Below the pieces are notes generated by a model that saw only the letters and a list, made by a program, of their open reading frames with translations, searched no databases and had not been told where the DNA came from. Below, piece by piece: positions 56,495 to 64,000 of a stretch of DNA of 64,000 nucleotides; positions within the stretch are counted from its first letter, which is position 1; each line of letters opens with the position of its first letter. This DNA comes from Planctomycetota bacterium. Its GTDB lineage: Bacteria > Planctomycetota > GCA-2746535. Made by a program: the position numbers and the translations under genes. The stretch lies in contig NVWA01000016.1 in the NCBI GenBank assembly GCA_002746535.1, positions 64,001 to 128,000 of the forward strand, given 5' to 3'.

Positions 56495-58624
56495 ATGAAA
56501 CCACATGTATTAATCGTATCTGTTCTTTTAAGTCTATTTATTAGTCTGTCCGTTTCAGCTGAAAAAAAGAAAAAAACGAAACCAATTCGCCTTCGCGGTC
56601 TCCATGTTAGAGGTTCTAAAATTCAATGGGGTAGTACCTGTCAAAAACCAACAGGCAAAGGATTATTATTCGGTGGTTCTGAAAATAATGATGATGGAAG
56701 ACCACACACGCAAATTTTTAAAGGCGGTAAATGGACTTCAATAGTAAAAACTTTAAGAAAAAAGAATCCATTACAAACCCACTACACCAAAACATGGTTA
56801 ATAAGAAATCAAACCAAAGATCTACTTGCCATCATAAGGAAAATTTATTTCAAAGGTCTAACGCCTAAAGATGAAAAAAAACAATTAGGATTAGTGATAA
56901 CACCTGTGCAAAATAAATTAAAAGGTGATTTAGCAAAATTAAAAGCAGCCATAGAGAAATCAAGTGCCACAGATTATAATAAGGAGGTTACGGCATTCGC
57001 ATTAAATAAAATAAAGATAGCAGAGAAAATAATTAGCCGTGACATCAGTAGCGTTTCTGCAAAATTAATTATGTCTTGGCATACATCACAAATTAATTTA
57101 GAAAAAGCGGCCATTGTCTTGGATGCCGAACCACCCGCTCGTACTTTATCACCCCTAGCATATGACTCTAAAACAGGTCTATACGTACTTTTTGGTGGAG
57201 ATCATTTTGATTATCTAACAAATGATACTTGGATCTTTGATCCAAAAAAGAAAAAATGGATGATTAAATTTATAGAAAATTCACCTTCACCAAGAGCCAA
57301 TCATAAATTAGTGGCCAGCAACGGAAAAGTTAAACTGTCTGGTGGGTATAAATATTATTCAAATATGGATTATTGCGGAGGTCAATACGTTAATATTGAT
57401 GATGAAGGTTGGACTTATGATATTGAAAAAAATACTTGGATAGGAGGAATATTAACATCAAAAGCTGGCACAAGACAATACCGCGAAAAACAATTTCATC
57501 CCAACTTTTATTTACAAGGTGAGAAGCCAAATGCTAAAATTTGGGAAGAGAAATTAAAGAATCTTCCAGTTAACGAATGGATCTTAGCTAATCCTCCCTA
57601 TCGACCAAAATTAAATAGAGACTGGGGCTTTGCAGCCTATGACCCCAATCAAGACGTCATGTTACGATGGAGTGGTGGACATTCTGCCCATGGTGGTTCT
57701 GATGTCCCCCATTATCATTTCTCTACAAATCGATGGGAATTGTCTTTCCCCGTCGAGTTCCCACTAGATTGTCTTTATAGCAATACTACTTACCCAGATG
57801 GATTTAATTTCAATCTAAGACCATGGATAACGGGGCATACCTATCAAAATTATAATTACGACCTAGCCAGTAAATTAATGGTTTTTACTCCGCGTGGGAA
57901 ATTATATTTCTACGACACAGTTAAAGGTGATTGGTTAACCAAACGAAGCGATAAACCTAAAGAAATGAAATACAATAGCTCTTTCTACACACTTACGGCA
58001 ATAACAACCCCGAAGAAAATATTTTGCTGGACAGCCCAAGGTCGAATGCTTGGTATGGATTATAGTAATTTAACCTTCAAGGCTATAAAAACAGGTGGTG
58101 AAAAACTTGGAAACGTCAAAGTTGATCGCACTACATTTTGTTATGATGCTAAAAGAAAACGAATCTTAATGATGATAGGCTCTAAAAATTATTCTGGGCA
58201 GTTACAAAGTATGGACATTAAAACTAATGTTATATCAAATATAAATCCAAAGAATTCTAAATTTGCATTCGGAATTAAACAATATGATCGAGCTTGTTAT
58301 GATAGTAAAAATGATCTTTTTTTTATCGCTGCCAACTTAAAGAACTTTGGAAAAAACACACCAACCCCTGTATATGATTGTAAAAATAATCGCTGGGCCA
58401 TGATCGACATTAAATATAAAATCAGTAAACATTGGAGTGGTCGCACAACTAGGCATTTCCCTCACGGTCATAGTGGTGGCATCATGTATGATACCAAGCG
58501 AAATTTATATTGGGGAACAGATACCAATAGTCAGGTATATATTCTTAGACTAGATCTAACTAAGTCACCACTAAAAGATTTGGAAGCTGGAAATATAATG
58601 CCTCCGCCTAAAAAGAAAAAATAA
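56495..58624 (+). CDS. Secreted kelch-repeat-like protein
   Basis: Signal peptide; LAYDSKTGLYVLFGGDHFDYLTNDTWIFDPKKKKW; FAAYDPNQDVMLRWSGGHSAHGGSDVPHYHFSTNRW. Confidence 0.7.
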   Translation: MKPHVLIVSVLLSLFISLSVSAEKKKKTKPIRLRGLHVRGSKIQWGSTCQKPTGKGLLFGGSENNDDGRPHTQIFKGGKWTSIVKTLRKKNPLQTHYTKTWLIRNQTKDLLAIIRKIYFKGLTPKDEKKQLGLVITPVQNKLKGDLAKLKAAIEKSSATDYNKEVTAFALNKIKIAEKIISRDISSVSAKLIMSWHTSQINLEKAAIVLDAEPPARTLSPLAYDSKTGLYVLFGGDHFDYLTNDTWIFDPKKKKWMIKFIENSPSPRANHKLVASNGKVKLSGGYKYYSNMDYCGGQYVNIDDEGWTYDIEKNTWIGGILTSKAGTRQYREKQFHPNFYLQGEKPNAKIWEEKLKNLPVNEWILANPPYRPKLNRDWGFAAYDPNQDVMLRWSGGHSAHGGSDVPHYHFSTNRWELSFPVEFPLDCLYSNTTYPDGFNFNLRPWITGHTYQNYNYDLASKLMVFTPRGKLYFYDTVKGDWLTKRSDKPKEMKYNSSFYTLTAITTPKKIFCWTAQGRMLGMDYSNLTFKAIKTGGEKLGNVKVDRTTFCYDAKRKRILMMIGSKNYSGQLQSMDIKTNVISNINPKNSKFAFGIKQYDRACYDSKNDLFFIAANLKNFGKNTPTPVYDCKNNRWAMIDIKYKISKHWSGRTTRHFPHGHSGGIMYDTKRNLYWGTDTNSQVYILRLDLTKSPLKDLEAGNIMPPPKKKK

Positions 58625-58638
58625 ACGGGAGATTTAAC

Positions 58639-59613
58639 ATGAATAACATTTCATCTATTATTCTCAGTATCTTTTTACTGTTCATAAGCACATTTCTTTT
58701 TGCAGGTAATAAAAAGTCGGTTTTAAGCAAAACGATAAAATCAATGAAAGCAGGTGAATGGAAGAAGTTTGAATCAAAAGGTTTCAGCAAAGAATTGCTC
58801 TACTCAAGTAATAAAACAATCTTACCTTATGCAAATAAGGCCGGGTGGGATGCAAAAACCCAAACCATTCATTTTATTGGCATGTGTCACATGACTCCAC
58901 CCATGAAACATATTACTTATTCTTCAAAATCAAATTCATGGAAAGCACAACCACCTGAAGATTTTTATAAAACTAGCAAATGGTTTCATGCCTACGATAA
59001 CAGCACCGCCGGTAAAGGAATTTATTATCATAATTTTTGGGGAAGTAGTGTTTGGCAATTCGATATTGCAAAAAAAACTTGGGCACAACTACCTAAAGTA
59101 ATTAAAAAAGGTAGTCACGGTGCTTCATTAAGTTTTTTCCCAGAGATGGGAACTAAAGGCTCTCTCATTCATTTGTTTGGAAGAAATGGCATCCAAATTT
59201 TTGATTTAACCACTAAGAAATGGAGACTCAGCAAATCAAATCCAACAACTATAGGACCTTACCACAATGTATCTATGTACAATGCCAAAAGAAAAACGGT
59301 TATTCTTGGTGGCGGAAATGGATGTAATTTTTTATATGAACTAAACCCAAAAGGACAATTAACACAAACAAAAGAAGCTCCCTTCCCAATTGGTGTTAAC
59401 AGCTCAACATTTGTGATTGACCCAGCTAGTGGTGATCTTTTAATCTTTAGCAAGAAATTAGGTTTTTATTATTTAAACCTCACCAAAATAGATTCTGATT
59501 GGAAAAAAATCGAAGGCAAAAAAGGTTTAAGCGGAGTAGTCATTTCACTAGAAAATCTTGGGGCAACTATGTGGTTTAATCTGAGCGGAACATTTCTTTA
59601 TAAACATAAGTAG
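58639..59613 (+). CDS. Secreted kelch-like protein
   Basis: Signal peptide; MYNAKRKTVILGGGNGCNFLYELNPKGQL; WQFDIAKKTWAQLP. Directly 3' of another kelch-like gene. Confidence 0.65.
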   Translation: MNNISSIILSIFLLFISTFLFAGNKKSVLSKTIKSMKAGEWKKFESKGFSKELLYSSNKTILPYANKAGWDAKTQTIHFIGMCHMTPPMKHITYSSKSNSWKAQPPEDFYKTSKWFHAYDNSTAGKGIYYHNFWGSSVWQFDIAKKTWAQLPKVIKKGSHGASLSFFPEMGTKGSLIHLFGRNGIQIFDLTTKKWRLSKSNPTTIGPYHNVSMYNAKRKTVILGGGNGCNFLYELNPKGQLTQTKEAPFPIGVNSSTFVIDPASGDLLIFSKKLGFYYLNLTKIDSDWKKIEGKKGLSGVVISLENLGATMWFNLSGTFLYKHK

Positions 59614-59691
59614 ATATATATACAAACATACTTAAAAAAGAAAGTGAGACTTCCTGGCTTGCACAATACGATAAATCTTTTTTCGACTTAG

Positions 59692-59716
59692 GCCGGCAAG
59701 ATGCCGGCGCACCCAG
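59692..59716. repeat. GC-rich palindromic REP-like element
   Basis: GCCGGC-AAGAT-GCCGGC-GCACCCAG in an AT-rich intergenic region; other frames read GAPASCR / AGKMPAHPA. Confidence 0.55.
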
Positions 59717-59723
59717 CAAAAAC

Positions 59724-61487
59724 TTATTTTTTTGATTGGCTTCTATCGCCCCACTCTGGATTTTTACGGCCAGTAATAACCGCACCAATATCAGGGGCTT
59801 TTCCAGTGAACCCATCTGTTACGGCAGGAATTGCTACACCTGCACCAAGAGCCTTACTTTTCTTTGAAAGTTTTGGAATATATTGCTTTTTTATTTCTGT
59901 TAAAAAATCTGGACCTAGTTTTATTTCTTCAGCAAATTGATTTGCACCAATAATAATATCATTTTCATGCCTCTTAGTACTTTTACCAAAAACAGGTTTT
60001 GTTGCTGGAAGTTTTTTTCTAACGGCATCCATACTACGAGCAGAACCGCCAGTACCTGTCCACCAAAAACTTTTATCCGGATACCAACCATTATTAGTAA
60101 AATCTAATGGGTTTTGCCCTCTAGATTCCATAGCAAAAGTATTTCCTTTACCGTGCCAGATTAATAAATTATTACAATAGCCCCAAGCCACTAAAGGACC
60201 ATTATTAAATTGAACCCAACCCCAACTCTTGCCAGATCCAAAACCATTGGTTCTCACAACAGTATTATTATAAATAAATAAGCCAGTATTTTTATTATTT
60301 AATTTATAAGGTCCGCGACCAGTATTGATTGAAATGTTTCTAAAACAAAAAACAGGCCCACCTAACATAGGGTCCATTGAAATAAACGTCTGAGAATTTT
60401 GAATACGGTTATCATAAAAAGTGATATTCCGATGACCATAATCACCTTCAAAAGCATCATCACCCGTCATTAGAATATCATTTCTAAAAAAATGAACACC
60501 AACATTAAATACTCGATCATTCATCGCCAAGCAATCACCAAATCCATAAAAAGTATTGTTAAAACAAGAATTTCCTTGCCCAGGAATTCGAATACCATCG
60601 TCATTCCAAGTGCTATTGGTTGTAATAATCTCCCTTTTCCAAAGGTTGTTACCATTAAATGTATTATCATAAATCAGAACACCTCTAATAGCTTTGGAAG
60701 CCATAATTCCCATGTCCACACCACGAATGTTCAAATTACGAAAAGTAAAATTTACTTGCGGTTGTGATGCCGTCCAAAAGCTTACCGCTTTTGAGGCTGA
60801 TTTTGTTCCAGAATCTTTACCTGAACCTTCCAACGTTAAATTTTCAAGTGTTATGTAAGAGCACTCTAAGACTTGTATAATATTTCCCTTTACATCTTTG
60901 AGAATAACGCCTTCTCGACTTTCACCTCTGATAACTATAGGCTTATCAATTGAACCACTTGTTTTGAACTGAAGTCTATCTACATTATAGGTTCCATTAG
61001 CAAACTCAATTATATCACCTGGCTTAGCGGCATTCCAAATCGATTGAATTTGTGCTGAAGTTGAACTTGCTGCAATCTTTGTCGTTGCCTTGCCAGTAAC
61101 CGGTGGAAGTGTTCTGGTTTTTAAAGATATTTTTTTAACCGATGAAATGTCACCTTTTTTTAAGGTGACCTCAATATTGTAAGTTGTACCTGAAGTTAAA
61201 TCCCAAAGAACTCCTGCGTATGCTTTTTTCGGAGCTTTCCGACCAGTTGCTGCAGGACGAATACGATGCAAAGGATGACCTATCAACCATTTTGAAGTAC
61301 CATCTTTTTTATATTTCACATGAGCAATAATAGACTCATCCAATTCTCCTGTTACTGGCAAATATAATGAGATTTGCTCAGGAGTGGCTGGACCATCTTG
61401 AATTAATTTCCCTAAAGGAAAATCCTCCGCTGAAAGAGATAACACAAAAATAAATAATAAAAAACATAAATAGAGATTACGTAACAT
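59724..61487 (-). CDS. Secreted right-handed beta-helix protein, polysaccharide lyase family 6 (chondroitinase-B/alginate lyase)-like
   Basis: IQSIWNAAKPGDIIEFANGTYNVDRLQFKTSGSIDKPIVIRGESREGVILKDVKGNIIQVLECSYITLENLTLEG; later parallel-helix turns. Confidence 0.65.
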   Translation of the reverse strand: MLRNLYLCFLLFIFVLSLSAEDFPLGKLIQDGPATPEQISLYLPVTGELDESIIAHVKYKKDGTSKWLIGHPLHRIRPAATGRKAPKKAYAGVLWDLTSGTTYNIEVTLKKGDISSVKKISLKTRTLPPVTGKATTKIAASSTSAQIQSIWNAAKPGDIIEFANGTYNVDRLQFKTSGSIDKPIVIRGESREGVILKDVKGNIIQVLECSYITLENLTLEGSGKDSGTKSASKAVSFWTASQPQVNFTFRNLNIRGVDMGIMASKAIRGVLIYDNTFNGNNLWKREIITTNSTWNDDGIRIPGQGNSCFNNTFYGFGDCLAMNDRVFNVGVHFFRNDILMTGDDAFEGDYGHRNITFYDNRIQNSQTFISMDPMLGGPVFCFRNISINTGRGPYKLNNKNTGLFIYNNTVVRTNGFGSGKSWGWVQFNNGPLVAWGYCNNLLIWHGKGNTFAMESRGQNPLDFTNNGWYPDKSFWWTGTGGSARSMDAVRKKLPATKPVFGKSTKRHENDIIIGANQFAEEIKLGPDFLTEIKKQYIPKLSKKSKALGAGVAIPAVTDGFTGKAPDIGAVITGRKNPEWGDRSQSKK

Positions 61488-61568
61488 AACACTTCCTTTA
61501 CATGAAAAGAGTCTGATTAATTTTATGGTGAGCCCAAGGAGATTTTTGGGAATATAAGGTGATAAAAC

Positions 61569-61925
61569 TTAATTGATAATACTTTTTTTATTACCGTCTT
61601 CGTCAACACTAACAAAAGTAATATTTGTTTGAAACAATGGATTTGTTTGATTTTCAGATCCTTTTTCACCGAAAACATCTACGTGATATTCAACAGATGT
61701 ATTACCCATCTTACTTTCATTAACAGCAAATCGCAGTATTTGTCCACAGGCAATGGGCTTCTTAAAAACAACATTTTCTAATGCTATTGTCAAAAAATTT
61801 CTATTTGGATAATCGATGTTAACCATAATATAAGCATACTCATCAAGCCACTTTAAAAGGTAACCGCCAAATAAAGCACCTTGGTCGTTCATGTGCTCTG
61901 GCAAAACTAATTTATGATGATCCAT
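61569..61925 (-). CDS. Acyl-CoA thioesterase (hotdog fold)
   Basis: VLPEHMNDQGALFGGYLLKWLDEYAYIMV; VVFKKPIACGQILRF. Confidence 0.85.
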   Translation of the reverse strand: MDHHKLVLPEHMNDQGALFGGYLLKWLDEYAYIMVNIDYPNRNFLTIALENVVFKKPIACGQILRFAVNESKMGNTSVEYHVDVFGEKGSENQTNPLFQTNITFVSVDEDGNKKSIIN

Positions 61926-62003
61926 ATAAATTCCAAAAGAAATTAAGATGGATTATAAACAAGTTTTAAAACTATTCAGTGATTTAAAATTTCAGGATAA
62001 AAA

Positions 62004-62399
62004 TTATGAGGCGTATTGCTGCAGAAATCCAAGAAACTCAATCGCTTCTTTTTCAGTACTACAGATTTGGACGTTAATACCAATTTTCCTTAATAAAGGC
62101 AACATGAATTCAGTAATTTCTTTGGCGCGTTGGTTATCCGCCCAAAATACAGATAAAGAGTGACCTTTTATCTGCCACAATTCAACCAAAGCTGCTAAAT
62201 GAACCGAATCAGAATATTTCAACTCTAGATCCTCAACAAAGCTCATATCTACTATTTCGGAAAAATGACCCTGAATGTCACGTTCTTCAGATACATCTCT
62301 TAAATGATCAATAATTTCGGTTCCACTGAGTAAGCCTCGTGCTTCGGATCTGACTAAATCTTCTTTTTGGTCAAATTGAAAGTTTATAGGCATATACAA
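62004..62399 (-). CDS. STAS/SpoIIAA-like single-domain protein
   Basis: FQFDQKEDLVRSEARGLLSGTEIIDHLRDV..FSEIVDMSFVEDLEL..HSLSVFWADNQRAKEI. Confidence 0.45.
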   Translation of the reverse strand: MYMPINFQFDQKEDLVRSEARGLLSGTEIIDHLRDVSEERDIQGHFSEIVDMSFVEDLELKYSDSVHLAALVELWQIKGHSLSVFWADNQRAKEITEFMLPLLRKIGINVQICSTEKEAIEFLGFLQQYAS

Positions 62400-62543
62400 T
62401 ATCTCTCCAAATATTATTACTTAGTTAGAGTATCACCCATAAACCAAACAGAATCTAAATAAAAGATCAAAATAAATAAATTTAAATAAATATAGACATA
62501 CAGTAAAAAATGAGGGTACTTATGAACGATACTTATCGCTTTA

Positions 62544-63014
62544 CTAGGTATTATCTGGGATCAATTGCTCATATAACTTGTAGTTGGTTTCAGCCATACC
62601 TAGTTTCTTATAGGTACTTTGCGCCTTCATATTATCTTGTTCCACATACAACCGGAAACCACAAACATTATCTTCTTTTTGGGCAAGTAGTTGCACGTGA
62701 TTATATAGCTGTCGATAAACCCCTCGACCTCTAAAATCAGCCATAACATAAACACTTTGAATCCACCAAAAAAGACCATTTCTCCAATCACTCCATTCTT
62801 TGGTAATCATCAAACAACCGATTATTTTTTCCTCAATCGTTGCTACCAAATAAAAACCATGCGATGGATTGGCAAGCATATTTTTAACACCAGCAGTGAT
62901 CACAGCCGGTATTAATTTTAATTCTTCTGTCTCGAAAGCCATATCGATATTAAATTGGGCAATGATTTCACAATCTGCTTCACTAGCAAATCTAATTTCA
63001 ATGATATCACTCAT
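62544..63014 (-). CDS. GNAT family N-acetyltransferase
   Basis: IEIRFASEADCEIIAQFNIDMAFETE; WIQSVYVMADFRGRGVYRQLYNHV; GFRLYVEQDNMKAQSTYKKLGM. Confidence 0.92.
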   Translation of the reverse strand: MSDIIEIRFASEADCEIIAQFNIDMAFETEELKLIPAVITAGVKNMLANPSHGFYLVATIEEKIIGCLMITKEWSDWRNGLFWWIQSVYVMADFRGRGVYRQLYNHVQLLAQKEDNVCGFRLYVEQDNMKAQSTYKKLGMAETNYKLYEQLIPDNT

Positions 63015-63444
63015 CAGAACCTACTGACTCATTTTGTTTTCCACTTCTAGTAGAATTAGCCCAATCAATACCATCTTGGAGACTATTAAAAATTTTAAAT
63101 TCAATTTTTGGATGGCTATTCAATGAAAAAAACATTCTAGCAAAACCATGCTGCTCATCGTTAGAAACAATAAAGGCAGATTTAACTTTATCGGGCAAAT
63201 AAGCCATCATTCTCTTTTTAGCGAGACCAGACACTTCATTATAATCCAGCTCGATGCTGGTTGTTTCTCTCAAATCCGTAACCCGATTAAAGAAAGGCGG
63301 GTTGTTTTTTTCCATTATTTCAAATTCTTTGAGGGCCAACAATAGTCCAGAAAAGTCTATATCACCTGAGAAATGAGTGAGATACCAACCTTCATTAACT
63401 TCAAATCTGAATTGCATCAATAGTGCCTCAATATACAAATTCAA
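63007..63444 (-). CDS. STAS/SpoIIAA-like single-domain protein
   Basis: FRFEVNEGWYLTHFSGDIDFSGLLLALKEFE..FNRVTDLRETTSIELDY..KSAFIVSNDEQHGFARMF; same layout as 62004..62399. Confidence 0.45.
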   Translation of the reverse strand: MNLYIEALLMQFRFEVNEGWYLTHFSGDIDFSGLLLALKEFEIMEKNNPPFFNRVTDLRETTSIELDYNEVSGLAKKRMMAYLPDKVKSAFIVSNDEQHGFARMFFSLNSHPKIEFKIFNSLQDGIDWANSTRSGKQNESVGSDE

Positions 63445-63500
63445 ACAATTTTAATAAATAATTCTTCATTACAATGAAATCATATCAATTGTGAAATTAT

Positions 63501-64000
63501 TTAGGATTCTTTTAAAACAGTCTTATTATTGACAATTTCAAATACACTTTTAGCAACTTCAAGAGCCGATTCTGTTTTAAACATGATCTTTTCAACATGA
63601 GTTTCTCTTAATTTCTGAAGGATATGATGATCTTTATCTAAGCCAGAATAAACAATGATTTTGACCTCTTTATAATTTTCCTCTTTAAAAATAAACTCAA
63701 CAAAATCAGAGCCATCCATTTGCGGCATTCGCAAATCAGTGACAACAACATCAGGGACATTCTCACCAAGTTTTGCACAAGCCTTATACCCATTATCGGC
63801 TTCATCAACGATGACATTTTTGAAAACAGTGTGCAAAGATTTAACAATAATTTTTCGAATTTTTTCTTCATCTTCAACCACCAAAACTCGAGGAACCTTA
63901 TCTATAGAACGTTTGCTTGGCAATACTCCGGGTGTCCCATTTAGGGCATGCTTTTCAATCGTTGTGACTATTTCAATTTTTTTAACTGGTTTAGATAAGA
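63501..64000 (-). CDS. Response-regulator receiver protein with N-terminal extension, truncated by window edge
   Basis: RVLVVEDEEKIRKIIVKSL..PDVVVTDLRMPQMDGSDFVEFI..IIVYSG. Frame upstream of the listed start stays open to 64000 (..KPVKKIEIVTTIEKHALNGTPGVLPSKRSIDKV). Confidence 0.8.
   Translation of the reverse strand, partial: LSKPVKKIEIVTTIEKHALNGTPGVLPSKRSIDKVPRVLVVEDEEKIRKIIVKSLHTVFKNVIVDEADNGYKACAKLGENVPDVVVTDLRMPQMDGSDFVEFIFKEENYKEVKIIVYSGLDKDHHILQKLRETHVEKIMFKTESALEVAKSVFEIVNNKTVLKES

Noticed and set aside
59576-59940. ORFs 59576..59815 (-) and 59701..59940 (+)
   Set aside because: Created by the GAPASCR-type palindromic repeat and antisense frame of the beta-helix gene.

Overview
AT-rich bacterial chromosomal segment. 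The gene content (secreted kelch and beta-helix proteins, IclR plus FAD-oxidoreductase, sigma factor fusions) suggests a Lentisphaerae/Verrucomicrobia/Planctomycetes-like (PVC) organism, but this is inference only. Clear housekeeping genes are nrdAB (with a candidate tandem NrdR-box pair upstream), tRNA-Gln(TTG), rsmD, rpoN, monomeric icd and ligA, plus a DinG-like helicase. A left-edge RND/MMPL-type ORF (complement <1..866) is missing from the supplied ORF track because it is open at the window edge. Most interesting observations: (1) a 1213-aa ORF joining an ECF-type sigma factor, one transmembrane segment, a large middle domain and MORN/YwqK-like repeats, with a possible internal start exactly at the TM segment; (2) a family-4-like UDG-fold protein that keeps its Fe-S cysteines but appears to lack both canonical catalytic motifs, under a promoter covered by a perfect palindrome; (3) a zinc-ribbon/FHA/Ser-Thr kinase gene beside a 1194-aa low-complexity FliK-like protein and an rpoN-rsmD block; (4) a 2373-aa polytopic membrane protein behind a MarR regulator; (5) a decayed amidohydrolase gene with two frameshifts and an in-frame stop; (6) a paired-palindrome operator candidate in front of an IclR gene. 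No CRISPR array, rRNA, transposase or prophage was seen. All function calls come from reading motifs by eye; no searches were run.
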